Positions 26,528 through 35,560 are shown, numbered from the stretch's first letter. The stretch: DNA of 58,334 bases from Saccharibacillus endophyticus (GCF_013185185.1 NZ_JAAZWE010000013.1:1-58334), one strand, 5' to 3'. Translations and numbers: made by a program. The notes: generated by a model from the letters alone, not told the origin.

Positions 26528-29500
26528 GAAGTTCTCCCTTCGATTTGAACGCTTCTTGGAGGGCGCTCAGAACCTGCTCCAGCGTCTCAAGACGTCCGGC
26601 CTCCGGCAGATTCTTGCCTTTGATTTGAATCGCAAAAGGCACACCCTGCTTAAATTGTACACTGCTTTCGAATTGATTTCCAATTTGCGCGAGTTTCTTG
26701 GCATCCGCGACTTTTTCCTGTCCGTCGTAGAAGGTCACGAGCAGATCGTCGCCTTTTCGGGCAATGCTTTCGATCCCGTACAAGCGTCCGTAGATCTTGA
26801 AGCGCGCGACCTGCATCAGGCGCACGACCGCTTCCGGAAGCTCGCCGAAACGGTCCAGCAATTCGTCTTCGAGCTCCAGCACATCCTCGAACGTCGTCGC
26901 GGAAGCCACTTTTTTGTAAATTTCGATCTTCTGGATGCTGTCGTAGATGTAGTCCGAAGGCAGGTAGGCATCGATCGACAGGTCGATCATCGTGCTCCAA
27001 TTCTTTTCTTCCGACGGCGCTTCGCCCAGCATCGAGATTTTGCGCTTCTGGATTTCTTCGGCCAGCATCTGCGAATACAGATCGAAGCCGACCGACGCGA
27101 TGAAGCCCGATTGTTCCGCGCCCAGCAGATTGCCCGCGCCGCGGATCGACAGGTCGCGCATCGCGATCTTGAAGCCGGAACCGAGTTCCGTGAACTCTTT
27201 GATCGACTGAAGGCGTTTTTCGGCGACTTCGGTCAGCACTTTGTCTTTTTGGTAAGAGAAATACGCATACGCGATCCGGTTGGAACGTCCGACCCGGCCC
27301 CTCATCTGGTACAGCTGCGACAATCCCATTTTATCCGCGTCATGCACGATCAGCGTGTTGACGTTCGGAATGTCGACGCCCGTCTCGATAATGCTGGTAC
27401 TGACGAGCACGTCCGATTCGCCTTCCAGGAAGTCGAGAATCGTCCGCTCCAGCTCCTGCTCGCTCATCTGCCCGTGCCCCACGCTGACGCGCGCATCCGG
27501 CACAAGCTCGGAAATTTCGGCCGCTTTTTCATGGATGCCCTGCACGCGGTTGTAGAGGTAGTAGACTTGGCCGCCGCGGGCAAGCTCCCGTTCGATCGCT
27601 TCCCGTACCAGCGTAGGGCTATACTCCACGACATAAGTCTGCACCGGGAACCGATTCTCCGGCGGCGTCTCGATAACCGACAGGTCGCGCACGCCCAGCA
27701 TGGACATATGCAGCGTGCGCGGAATCGGCGTCGCCGTCAGCGTCAGCACGTCCACGTTGGTCTTGAGGCGCTTCAGCTTCTCCTTATGCGTCACGCCGAA
27801 CCGCTGCTCTTCGTCGACGATGAGCAGGCCCAGGTCTTTGAATACGAGGTCCTGGGACAAAATGCGGTGCGTGCCGATAATGACGTCGATCGTGCCCTGC
27901 TTGACGCCTTTGATCGTCTCGTTCTGCTCTTTGCGCGAACGGAAACGGCTCAGGACGCCGATGTTGAAAGGATACCCTTCGAAGCGTTCTTTGAACGTCT
28001 CGTAATGCTGCTGGGCCAAAATGGTCGTCGGCACGAGAATCGCCACCTGCTTGCCTTCGATCGCCGCTTTGAACGCCGCGCGGATCGCGACTTCCGTTTT
28101 GCCGTAGCCGACGTCGCCGCACAGCAGCCGGTCCATCGGACGCGTCATTTCCATATCGCCTTTGATCTCTTCGATCGCCCGCAGTTGGTCGCGCGTCTCT
28201 TCGTAAGGGAACGTATTTTCGAACTCGTTCTGATCCGGCGTGTCTTTGTCGAAGCTGTACCCCGCGGAAGCTTGGCGCTCCGCGTACAGCTTGATCAGAT
28301 CGTCGGCGATATCCTGCACGGACGAGCGGACTTTGGTTTTCACCCGCGTCCATTCGTTGCCGCCCAGCTTGTACACCTTCGGTTCTTTGTCTTCGGCGCC
28401 GACGTATTTCTGGATCAGGTCGATCTGCTCGATCGGCACGGACAGCTTGTCCCCGCCGGCGTACATGATATGCATGTAGTCTTTGTGGATGCCCGCGACT
28501 TCAAGCGTGCCGATCCCCAGATATTTGCCGATGCCGTGATTCTGATGGACGACGTAATCGCCGACCTTCAACTCGGTATAACTTTTGATCCGTTCCGCGT
28601 TGTCGATCTGCTTGGCCGCGGTGCTTTTGCGAACTTTGCGCTGTTTCTGCGCGAACAGTTCGCCTTCCGTGATCACGACCAGATGCGCGGACGGAAGCTC
28701 GAAGCCGCCTTGCAGATGGCCTCGCATAATTTCCGGCATTTCGATCTCGTAATCGTCCAGCACGGCGCGTATCCGTTCGGCCCGCTCCTCGTCGCCTGCC
28801 AGCATGATGATGCGCATATTGGATTTTTTCCAACGCTCCATCTCCGCCTTCAGCACGTTCATCTGCCCGTGGAAGTCCTGCATGGTCCGGCTGACGACAT
28901 TGACCACCTGACCCGGATGCGTGCGCGGAATCTGACGGACGAACAGCGACAGGAACAGCGTTTGGAAAGGACGATGGTAGACGGCACTGTCGCCTTCAAG
29001 CGCAAGCGGCAGCTCCGGCAGGCTTTTTCCGCTTTGCAGCAGATGCAGATTCCACTCGGCTTCGTCGCGTTCGAGCTGCGATGCCGTATCGAGCAGGCGT
29101 GAAGGTTCGTCCATTAAGAGCAGCGTGTTTTCCGGCATGTAATCGTACAAGGTACGGCGCTCCGGGTAGATCAGCGAGACATACTTGTACATTTCCGGAA
29201 AATGAATCTGTTGGCGCAGCCATTCGATCTCGCGGCCGATTTCCTGCTGCATCGAAGCTTTGGCTTTGCGGTCAGTCATCTTTTCAAGCTGCTTCTCCAG
29301 CAACAATGCCGCCGCATCCGCCGCTTTGCGCATCCGCTCGCCGCTTGCGATCAGCTCTCGGCTTGGCATGATGGCTACTTTTTTCACCTTATCAATCGAA
29401 CGCTGGTCCTCCGGATCGAAGGTGCGGATCGAATCGATCTCGTCATCGAACAGTTCAACCCGGTAAGCAAGCTGAGACGTCGTAGGGAAAAAGTCCACGA

Positions 29501-30041
29501 TCCCGCCGCGAACGCTCATTTCTCCGCGTGTCTCGACACGCTCGACGCGCGAGTAACCAAGCTCGACCATGCGCGAAAGGAACGTTTCCAGATCAAGCGT
29601 TCCGCCTTCTTCCAGCGTAAACCTGGCTTCGCGAATAGCGGAAGGGTCCGGCACGAAACGACGCAGGCCGGAAAAAGGTACGACTAATATGCCCTTAAAT
29701 CCGTCCGCGCAGCGAGTCAGCACTTCGATACGCTGGGCGATCGTTTCCGGGCTGGAAATGGCGGATTCCGCCGCGACCAATTCGTTGGCCGGGTAGAACA
29801 TCACACTGCCTTCGGGAAGCGCTTCCTGAAGATCATCTGCGATTTTTTGCGCCGAGAAAATGTTATGCGTCACAATCAGCAGCGGTCGTTCCAGCTCCTG
29901 ATGCAGGCCCGCCATCATCAACTGGCGCGCCGAGCCCGACAAGCCCGCGACCAGCTGTTCCTTCATCCCCGCCGATACGGCGTCCTTGATCGAGATAAAG
30001 TCCTGATCCCGGGCAACTTCTTTGATAAGCGCGTTTAACAA
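26508..30041 (-). CDS. mfd: Transcription-repair coupling factor
   Basis: Mfd removes RNA polymerase stalled at DNA lesions and recruits UvrA. The 1177-residue protein has the UvrB-homology region (about 1-350), the RNA-polymerase-interacting domain (about 480-550), the RecG-like helicase with GDVGYGKTEVAIRAAFKAA, DEEQRFGV and TATPIPRTLHMS, and a C-terminal TRCF domain. The TTG at 30041 (MLNALIKEVARDQD) gives the exact usual length and has AGAGGTG upstream; earlier in-frame starts run into the pth gap. The fin gene (anti-sigma-F), normally between pth and mfd, is missing because the two genes are only 31 bp apart. Confidence 0.96.
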   Translation of the reverse strand: MLNALIKEVARDQDFISIKDAVSAGMKEQLVAGLSGSARQLMMAGLHQELERPLLIVTHNIFSAQKIADDLQEALPEGSVMFYPANELVAAESAISSPETIAQRIEVLTRCADGFKGILVVPFSGLRRFVPDPSAIREARFTLEEGGTLDLETFLSRMVELGYSRVERVETRGEMSVRGGIVDFFPTTSQLAYRVELFDDEIDSIRTFDPEDQRSIDKVKKVAIMPSRELIASGERMRKAADAAALLLEKQLEKMTDRKAKASMQQEIGREIEWLRQQIHFPEMYKYVSLIYPERRTLYDYMPENTLLLMDEPSRLLDTASQLERDEAEWNLHLLQSGKSLPELPLALEGDSAVYHRPFQTLFLSLFVRQIPRTHPGQVVNVVSRTMQDFHGQMNVLKAEMERWKKSNMRIIMLAGDEERAERIRAVLDDYEIEMPEIMRGHLQGGFELPSAHLVVITEGELFAQKQRKVRKSTAAKQIDNAERIKSYTELKVGDYVVHQNHGIGKYLGIGTLEVAGIHKDYMHIMYAGGDKLSVPIEQIDLIQKYVGAEDKEPKVYKLGGNEWTRVKTKVRSSVQDIADDLIKLYAERQASAGYSFDKDTPDQNEFENTFPYEETRDQLRAIEEIKGDMEMTRPMDRLLCGDVGYGKTEVAIRAAFKAAIEGKQVAILVPTTILAQQHYETFKERFEGYPFNIGVLSRFRSRKEQNETIKGVKQGTIDVIIGTHRILSQDLVFKDLGLLIVDEEQRFGVTHKEKLKRLKTNVDVLTLTATPIPRTLHMSMLGVRDLSVIETPPENRFPVQTYVVEYSPTLVREAIERELARGGQVYYLYNRVQGIHEKAAEISELVPDARVSVGHGQMSEQELERTILDFLEGESDVLVSTSIIETGVDIPNVNTLIVHDADKMGLSQLYQMRGRVGRSNRIAYAYFSYQKDKVLTEVAEKRLQSIKEFTELGSGFKIAMRDLSIRGAGNLLGAEQSGFIASVGFDLYSQMLAEEIQKRKISMLGEAPSEEKNWSTMIDLSIDAYLPSDYIYDSIQKIEIYKKVASATTFEDVLELEDELLDRFGELPEAVVRLMQVARFKIYGRLYGIESIARKGDDLLVTFYDGQEKVADAKKLAQIGNQFESSVQFKQGVPFAIQIKGKNLPEAGRLETLEQVLSALQEAFKSKGELHDAVKS

Positions 30042-30072
30042 AGGGGGCACCTCTCTTATGCTTGTGTTGGTT

Positions 30073-30633
30073 CTATCCGTTAAACCGGGCCATCGTTTGT
30101 TCAAACGTATGATCCAGGCTGTATTCGATGGAGTCGCATGTTTTTTCGATCATTTCGTCCAGCAGCGGCTGTTCGGCCTTGGTGAACGGCGCCAGCACAT
30201 AGTCGACGACGGCCATGCCGTTTTGCGGACGGGAGATTCCCATGCGCACCCGGTCGAACGTCTGCGTGCCGGCGTGCGCAATAATCGACTTGATGCCGTT
30301 ATGGCCTCCCGCACTGCCTTGATAGCGCAAGCGAATCCGGCCGACCTCCGTATCCAGATCATCATAGACAACGATCAGGTCTTTCAGTTCGACTTTGTAA
30401 TAGTTCATATAAGCACGCACCGATTCGCCGGACAAATTCATGAATGTCATCGGCTTAATGAGCGCGACTTTTTCGCGTCCGATGAAGCCTTCGCCGACCA
30501 ATGCCTTGCACTTGCTTTGCGTGATCGAAATGCCATGCTTCTGCGCCAAGCGATCCAACGCCATGAATCCGACGTTGTGGCGCGTTTTTTCGTAATTTTT
30601 ACCGGGATTCCCCAGCCCAACGATCCATTTCAT
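30073..30633 (-). CDS. pth: Peptidyl-tRNA hydrolase
   Basis: Pth recycles peptidyl-tRNA dropped from ribosomes; the Bacillus gene is also called spoVC. The 186-residue protein has the catalytic His in YEKTRHNVGFMALD, the MTFMNLSG loop, the catalytic Asp in VVYDDLDT and SAGGHNGIKSI. ATG 30633 has GAGGAG upstream; the longer reading frame adds non-conserved residues. It is transcribed divergently from a small plus-strand gene. Confidence 0.96.
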   Translation of the reverse strand: MKWIVGLGNPGKNYEKTRHNVGFMALDRLAQKHGISITQSKCKALVGEGFIGREKVALIKPMTFMNLSGESVRAYMNYYKVELKDLIVVYDDLDTEVGRIRLRYQGSAGGHNGIKSIIAHAGTQTFDRVRMGISRPQNGMAVVDYVLAPFTKAEQPLLDEMIEKTCDSIEYSLDHTFEQTMARFNG

Positions 30634-30770
30634 CCGATATGACTCCTCGCCTGCAATCGTTATGGTTCTGATGCGTATTTTTGTTACAATATAGGGATAA
30701 AGCACAAGTCACCGCAGTAACGCCGCGGCGCGCTTTTCCAGTACGTTCAGCAAAGGAGCTGTAAAGCGAC

Positions 30771-30971
30771 ATGTACGAATTCGGAGCCCTGCTCAAAGAT
30801 AACCGTCATTTCCACGATCATATGAACGCCGGCGTTCCCGTCGAGGTCTATCACCAAGACGTTCCGGTCGACATCGGACTGGTCACCGGCATTCACGAAA
30901 GCTTTATCGAAATCGGCCAAGCCCTCTACCATCGAGGCAGATACGTCTTCCTTTCCCGTCCGGGGTACTGA
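30771..30971 (+). CDS. Conserved-looking small protein of unknown function
   Basis: The 66-residue product starts MYEFGALLKDNRHFHDHMN and ends FLSRPGY. It is acidic, has no membrane segment and no Cys, and carries a His cluster (NRHFHDH) near the N-terminus. AAAGGAGCTG is placed well before the ATG. It lies between pth and prs, divergent from pth. The ctc gene found between prs and pth in B. subtilis is absent. I do not recognise a family; beta-strand-rich sequence (VPVDIGLVTGIHESFIEIG) suggests a small folded domain. Confidence 0.65.
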   Translation: MYEFGALLKDNRHFHDHMNAGVPVEVYHQDVPVDIGLVTGIHESFIEIGQALYHRGRYVFLSRPGY

Positions 30972-31019
30972 ATATCGTCCCTGCCTGCACGGGCATGACG
31001 GAAACGTTCACGCCGAGAA

Positions 31020-31058
31020 GGGTTACGTCTCTTTCCTTCCGGAAAGGAGGCGTAACCC
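31020..31058. repeat. Hairpin beside repeat copy A
   Basis: GGGTTACGTCTCTTTCC and GGAAAGGAGGCGTAACCC pair around TTCC with one bulge. It lies in the convergent gap between the 66-residue gene and prs. Like the next element it uses GGTTACG/CGTAACC as stem base. A terminator role is possible, but no T-tract follows. Confidence 0.6.
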
Positions 31059-31072
31059 GCGTTATACATTGT

Positions 31073-31147
31073 CAACTTTTAATCAGAGGATTACGTTCGA
31101 ATGAAAGGCACACGCTTCAGGTGCGTTTCATTCGAACGTAACCTTAC
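31073..31147. repeat. Dispersed hairpin repeat, copy A
   Basis: The arms TTACGTTCGAATGAAA (31091-31106) and TTTCATTCGAACGTAA (31126-31141) are a perfect 16-bp inverted repeat with a nested GCAC/GTGC stem. The flanks (CAACTTTTAATCAGAGG on one side, CCTTAC on the other) are shared with copy B at 47287-47349, whose stem has different but still complementary bases. Confidence 0.7.
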
Positions 31148-31191
31148 TTTTAGCGTTAACAAGGCAGTAGGCTTTATCGCGATGGTAACAC

Positions 31192-32142
31192 TTAAATTTC
31201 AAACAGCTTGCTGATCGACAGTTCCTCGTGGACGCGAATAATCGCTTCGCCCAGCAGCGGAGCTACGGACAGCACTTTCAACTTATTCGTCGGATTCGGA
31301 TGCGTGATCGGAATGGTATCCGTCACGATCACTTCCTTAAGCGGCGAATTTTCCAGACGATCCATAGCCGGTCCGGACAGGACCGGATGCGTGCAGCAGG
31401 CATAGACTTCTTTCGCTCCGCCTTCGACCAATGCGTTGGCGCCCAGCACGATCGTGCCGGCCGTGTCGATGATGTCATCGATCAGAATGGCCGTTTTGCC
31501 TTCGATATTCCCGATAATGTTCATGACTTCGCTGACGTTCGGTTCCGGACGGCGCTTGTCGATGATCGCCAGCGGAGCGTTAAGCAGGTCCGCCAATTTG
31601 CGTGCCCGTACAACGCCGCCGTGGTCCGGCGAAACGACGATCGGATTTTCGATCTGCTTCGAACGGAAATATTGCGCCAGGATCGGCACGCCGAGCAGGT
31701 GGTCAACCGGAATGTCGAAGAAGCCCTGAATCTGCATGGCGTGCAAATCCATCGCAATGACGCGATGCGTCCCCGCTTTTTCGATCAGGTTCGCAACCAG
31801 TTTCGCCGTGATCGGATCACGCGAACGCGCTTTACGGTCTTGACGTGCATATCCGTAATACGGAATCACGACATTGATGCTTTTTGCGGAAGCACGTTTG
31901 AGTGCATCAACCATAACCAGCAGTTCCATCAGATTGTCGTTGACGGGCGCGCAGGTCGATTGGATGATGTACACGTGGCTGCCGCGAACGCTCTCGGACA
32001 ATTTGACCTGAATTTCACCGTCGCTAAAGCTCGTCGTGTGCGATTCTCCCATCGGAATACCGATGTAGTCGGCGATTTGGTTCGCCAGTTTGGGATTCGA
32101 ATTGCACGTGAATATTTTCAGCTTTGAATCGCAATAAGTCAT
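31192..32142 (-). CDS. prs: Ribose-phosphate pyrophosphokinase
   Basis: Prs makes PRPP from ribose 5-phosphate and ATP for nucleotide, His and Trp synthesis. The 316-residue protein contains the ATP-binding region YYGYARQDRKARSRDPITAK, the metal/substrate block DLHAMQIQGFFDIPVDHL and the PRPP loop ILIDDIIDTAGTI. I chose ATG 32142 (MTYCDSKLKIF) with GGAGG ten bases upstream; the upstream extension is not part of the family. It follows glmU, as in Bacillus. Confidence 0.97.
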   Translation of the reverse strand: MTYCDSKLKIFTCNSNPKLANQIADYIGIPMGESHTTSFSDGEIQVKLSESVRGSHVYIIQSTCAPVNDNLMELLVMVDALKRASAKSINVVIPYYGYARQDRKARSRDPITAKLVANLIEKAGTHRVIAMDLHAMQIQGFFDIPVDHLLGVPILAQYFRSKQIENPIVVSPDHGGVVRARKLADLLNAPLAIIDKRRPEPNVSEVMNIIGNIEGKTAILIDDIIDTAGTIVLGANALVEGGAKEVYACCTHPVLSGPAMDRLENSPLKEVIVTDTIPITHPNPTNKLKVLSVAPLLGEAIIRVHEELSISKLFEI

Positions 32143-32318
32143 GTTTTGTAAACCCTCCGTGCTGGTCATTAGTGGTATGGCACGCTGAAAGCGCCCTGGC
32201 TCTGGGAATAACGATACAGCTCCTGCCATGCAACGTGCGGAGCCTTGCCTGCTTGTTCTTCGCATCTTGATTCAGCGGTCAGCCTTGGACAATGTCTCGG
32301 GTTGACCGCTGTTTTTCA

Positions 32319-33716
32319 TTACCCTTTACTTGCTTCCTTCTTCGCTTTGGCACGGGCCTTGATCTTATCGGCATAACCGGGCTTGTTTTCCTGACGGGCT
32401 CTACCGATTGCAAGGTCGCCTGCCGGAACCTGCTTCGTAATCGTGGAGCCTGCTACGACATAAGCACCTTTACCGACATGAACCGGCGCAATCAGGTTCA
32501 CATTGCTGCCGACAAAAGCATCGTCTTCGATCTCCGTCAGCGATTTGTTGAATCCGTCGTAATTGACAGTGATGGCACCGCAGCCGATATTGACGCGGCT
32601 GCCGACCTTAGCGTCGCCGACATAGCTCAGGTGGGAAACTTTCGAATCCTGCCCGATCTCGGCATTTTTCACTTCGACGAAATTGCCTACTTTTACGCCC
32701 TCGGCCAAGCTTGCACCCGGACGCAGGTGAGCGAACGGTCCAACCGATACATGGTCGCCGACTTTCGAATCGCGGACAACGGAATGCGATACCGCCGTAC
32801 CGCTGCCGATTACCGCATTCTCGATTTCGCTGTTCGGTCCGATCTTGCAGTCTTCCCCGATCGTCGTTCGGCCCGTAATGACGGTTCCCGGATACAGCAC
32901 GGTATCCGAACCGATCGTCACGTCCGCGCCGATGTAGGTGGAAGACGGGTCGATCACCGTAACGCCGCCCAGCATATGCTCGCGCACGATACGCTCGCGC
33001 ATCGCAGCTTCAGCCTGAGACAGCACGACGCGATCGTTGACGCCGATCGACTCATCGAGATCCTTCGTCGCATACGCAGCGATCTTGTCGCCGTCGCCGC
33101 GAAGGATACCGATCACATCCGTGATATAGTATTCGCCCTGAGCATTGTTGTTCGTAACTCGGGACAGCGCGTCGAACAATTTGCGGTTGTCAAAGCAGTA
33201 CGTACCTGTGTTGATCTCGTTCACGGCCGCTTCTTCAGGCGTGCAATCCTTTTGCTCCACAATTCGAAGTACGCCTCCGTCTTCGCCGCGGATGATGCGG
33301 CCAAGTCCAGTCGGGTCCTCGGGAATCGCAGTCAAAATCGTGGCTGCCGCGCCTTCGCCTTCATGCAGAGCGATCATGGCTTCAATCGTCTCGGCGCGAA
33401 CCAGCGGCGTATCGCCGCAGATCAAAATCGTCGTCCCTTCTTCTTTACCCAGAAGTTCTTCTGCCTGCTGCACGGCATGACCCGTGCCCAGCTGCTCCGC
33501 CTGGAGCGCATACTCCGCCTGGTCGCCCAGGTAAGCTTGCACGTCTTCGGCCCCATGGCCCACGATAACGACTGTACGCTCGCTGTTCGTCAGGCGAACC
33601 GTATTCACGACATGCCCAACCATAGGCTTGCCGCATACCGGATGCAACACCTTGTACAGCTTCGACTTCATTCGCTTGCCCTTGCCGGCGGCAAGAACAA
33701 TCGCCATCCTCTTCAA
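32319..33716 (-). CDS. glmU: Bifunctional UDP-GlcNAc pyrophosphorylase / GlcN-1-P acetyltransferase
   Basis: GlmU makes UDP-GlcNAc, the first dedicated precursor of peptidoglycan and teichoic acids. The 465-residue protein has the N-terminal uridyltransferase (about 1-230, LAAGKGKRMKSKLYKVLHPV) and the C-terminal left-handed beta-helix of hexapeptide repeats (about 250-445, with LRPGASLAEGVKVGNFVEVK and the catalytic His region). The TTG at 33716 keeps the N-terminal KR residues seen in relatives and has AGGAGG seven bases upstream; ATG 33707 lacks a spaced site. Confidence 0.96.
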   Translation of the reverse strand: MKRMAIVLAAGKGKRMKSKLYKVLHPVCGKPMVGHVVNTVRLTNSERTVVIVGHGAEDVQAYLGDQAEYALQAEQLGTGHAVQQAEELLGKEEGTTILICGDTPLVRAETIEAMIALHEGEGAAATILTAIPEDPTGLGRIIRGEDGGVLRIVEQKDCTPEEAAVNEINTGTYCFDNRKLFDALSRVTNNNAQGEYYITDVIGILRGDGDKIAAYATKDLDESIGVNDRVVLSQAEAAMRERIVREHMLGGVTVIDPSSTYIGADVTIGSDTVLYPGTVITGRTTIGEDCKIGPNSEIENAVIGSGTAVSHSVVRDSKVGDHVSVGPFAHLRPGASLAEGVKVGNFVEVKNAEIGQDSKVSHLSYVGDAKVGSRVNIGCGAITVNYDGFNKSLTEIEDDAFVGSNVNLIAPVHVGKGAYVVAGSTITKQVPAGDLAIGRARQENKPGYADKIKARAKAKKEASKG

Positions 33717-33745
33717 TGCTCCGCCTCCTCTTTGTTTACCCGGAA

Positions 33746-33775
33746 ATAACCGTTGCCTGTAGAGGCGACGGTTAT
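33746..33775 (-). promoter_or_regulatory. Hairpin in the glmU leader
   Basis: ATAACCGTTGCCT and AGGCGACGGTTAT pair with one mismatch around a four-base loop, about 30-60 bp before the glmU start. On the minus strand it is followed by TTATTTCC, which is only weakly terminator-like. It could be an attenuator or an RNA stabiliser. There is another small GC hairpin (GGCCGAAGGGCC) just upstream. Confidence 0.4.
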
Positions 33776-33950
33776 GTTGGGTTCGGCCCTTCGGCCGTTA
33801 TTTTTGCGTCTGCTGCTGCGTCTATGTCATTCATCCGACCGCGACACTCGTTCGCGACCTTCACAAATGCGAGTTTCATCCTTCGAATCAACCTTTACGC
33901 TTGATTTCATGATAAGCAATACCTGTATTGAATATATCGCATTCCCGGCA

Positions 33951-33982
33951 AAAAGAAAAGGGAACCGATTCCCCCGGCTCCC
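33951..33982 (-). terminator. Terminator downstream of spoVG
   Basis: On the minus strand GGGAGCCG pairs with CGGTTCCC and is followed by TTTTCTTTTT. It separates spoVG from glmU. Confidence 0.8.
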
Positions 33983-34005
33983 GCTTCCGTCTGATTATGT
34001 GTAAC

Positions 34006-34302
34006 TTACGCGCCTTCCTCGATCGCTTCTTCGACTTCTGCGCCTTCCACGCCGGCACGTTCGTATTCTTCGAGAACGGCAGCCTGGATCTTCTCGCGCG
34101 TGCCGGAAGAAATCGGATGGGCGATATCCCGGAACTCTCCGTCCGGTGTACGCTTGCTCGGCATTGCGACAAACATTCCGTTGTTCCCGTCGATCACCCG
34201 AATGTCGTGAACGACAAACTCGTCGTCGATCGTAATCGAAGCGATTGCCTTCATTCTACCTTCGGAGTTGACGCGGCGGAGTCTCACAGCCGTAATTTCC
34301 AT
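34006..34302 (-). CDS. spoVG: SpoVG RNA/DNA-binding regulator
   Basis: SpoVG is a small regulator that binds RNA and DNA. Its original role is in septation during sporulation, but it is widely kept in non-sporulating Firmicutes, where it controls virulence or wall genes. The 98-residue protein starts MEITAVRLRRVNSEGRMKA and includes FVVHDIRVIDGNNGMFVAMPSKR split across the core sheet, then the C-terminal helix. Its sigma-H-type promoter is conserved. yabJ, normally just upstream in Bacillus, is absent. Confidence 0.96.
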   Translation of the reverse strand: MEITAVRLRRVNSEGRMKAIASITIDDEFVVHDIRVIDGNNGMFVAMPSKRTPDGEFRDIAHPISSGTREKIQAAVLEEYERAGVEGAEVEEAIEEGA

Positions 34303-34342
34303 CTAGGTTCACCACCTTTATCATTAGAAGACTTGGTGTATT

Positions 34343-34367
34343 ATTCCACACCGGCTTCCAAAATCCT
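34343..34367 (-). promoter_or_regulatory. spoVG: Sigma-H promoter of spoVG
   Basis: The minus strand has AGGATTT at 34361-34367 and GGAAT at 34343-34347, followed by AATACAC. This is the arrangement of the sigma-H spoVG promoter of B. subtilis (AGGATTT ... GTGGAAT). An A-rich tract lies upstream, as in the Bacillus AT-box. The rest of 34303-34572 shows no gene. Confidence 0.7.
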
Positions 34368-34572
34368 TCTTTTTGCGGCCGCAAATTGAGGAATTCAGGA
34401 ATTTTTTTTGCTTTTATTCACGAAATCGACAGATAACGCCGTTTTCTGCTGAAACTCGTTATCAATACGTTTTGACCCATAAATAGTTTCAAAATTTTAG
34501 AAGTCATTTTCAGCCTTCTGCCTTCATTTTGAAGGAGAAACCTTTTCTATACATTCAAACCACTCATTATGC

Positions 34573-34603
34573 AAAAAAGCGCCTTCCCGAACGGGAAAAC
34601 GCT
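34573..34603 (-). terminator. Terminator downstream of purR
   Basis: AGCGTTTTCCCG and CGGGAAGGCGCT (minus strand) pair and T6 follows, 12 bases after the purR stop. Confidence 0.9.
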
Positions 34604-34614
34604 GTTTCGATTTC

Positions 34615-35442
34615 TTATCTTTCAAAATAATTGCCCGGCTTAACGCCGACAACCCGATTCTTCGAATCTACCGTCTCCAGCGTAACCAAAGACACATACT
34701 CTTCCACTTGACGCTCTTCCGAGTCTACCGATCCGGAATCAAGCAGTACGCCTACGCCCGCTACCTCCGCGTCGAACTCGGCAAGCAGGTCGATCATGCC
34801 GCGCACCGTTCCGCCCGCTTTCATGAAATCGTCCACGATCAGGACACGCGACTTCTCTTTCAATGCCCGGCGCGACAACGTCATCGTATGGATGCTCTTA
34901 TGCGAACCCGATACGTAGTTGATGCTGACCGCCGAACCTTCCGTTACCTGATGATCCCGGCGTACCAATACGACAGGCAGGTTCAACTTCGCGCCCGTTG
35001 CATACGCGATCGGAATTCCTTTGGTCTCCACGGTCATCACCACGTCGATATTCTTCCCGCCGAAGATCGTCGCAAAAATATCTCCGATCTCGTTAACCAG
35101 ATGGGGCTGTCCGAGCAGATCGGACATATACAAGTAGCCGCCCGGCAGAATCCGCCCCGGTTCTTCCAGCTTGGTGCATACCTTTTCGATAATGCCGAGC
35201 GCCCGCTCTTCCGAGACGCGCGGAATGTACTTCACGCCGCCCGCGGCTCCCGCCAGCGTCTGCAGCTCGCCCATGCCTTCTTGCTCGAACACTTCCTTGA
35301 TAATCGCCAGATCCTCGCTGATCGACGATTTCGCAGCTCCGTATCGCTCCGCAAACGTGGTCAACGGAATCAAAGAATGCGGTCTAGCCAGTAAAAACTG
35401 GGTTAACTCTACCAAACGTGCACTACGTTTTAATTTTTTCAC
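34615..35442 (-). CDS. purR: Purine operon repressor PurR (Bacillus type)
   Basis: This PurR represses purine synthesis and transport genes and is released by PRPP. The 275-residue protein has an N-terminal winged helix (about 1-75: LVELTQFLL, SAKSSISEDL-like KSSISEDLAIIK) and a C-terminal phosphoribosyltransferase-like domain with the PRPP motif RVLIVDDFMKAGGTVRGM. I chose GTG 35442 with GCGAGGA upstream, which matches B. subtilis PurR in start and length; the longer frame begins in the promoter. Confidence 0.96.
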   Translation of the reverse strand: MKKLKRSARLVELTQFLLARPHSLIPLTTFAERYGAAKSSISEDLAIIKEVFEQEGMGELQTLAGAAGGVKYIPRVSEERALGIIEKVCTKLEEPGRILPGGYLYMSDLLGQPHLVNEIGDIFATIFGGKNIDVVMTVETKGIPIAYATGAKLNLPVVLVRRDHQVTEGSAVSINYVSGSHKSIHTMTLSRRALKEKSRVLIVDDFMKAGGTVRGMIDLLAEFDAEVAGVGVLLDSGSVDSEERQVEEYVSLVTLETVDSKNRVVGVKPGNYFER

Positions 35443-35478
35443 AAAAGTTTCCTCGCTAAATCCGAATATTTTATAAAA

Positions 35479-35508
35479 AATATAACACCTTTGTACGTGA
35501 TTGTACAA
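35479..35508 (-). promoter_or_regulatory. purR: purR promoter with overlapping inverted repeat
   Basis: The minus strand has TTGTAC at 35503-35508, an 18-bp spacer and TATATT at 35479-35484. The -35 is one arm of a palindrome, TTGTAC-N6-GTACAA (35491-35508). It is not a classical PurBox (no CGAA core), so another regulator could bind here. Confidence 0.55.
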
Positions 35509-35560
35509 GTGAGTCTTTTAATGTTTTATAAAATATCCAAAAATAGCGAGCCCAAAACCA

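Noticed and set aside
26526..29102. 858-codon open frame on the plus strand
   Set aside because: It is entirely antisense to mfd, whose minus-strand product is unmistakable. The translation is a His/Arg/Phe-rich shadow of GC-rich codons with no family resemblance.
32277..32314. Hairpin CAGCGGTCA...TGACCGCTG with T5 between glmU and prs as a glmU terminator
   Set aside because: The T-tract follows the hairpin on the plus strand only, where no gene is present; on the minus strand it precedes the stem, so it is not a terminator for glmU.
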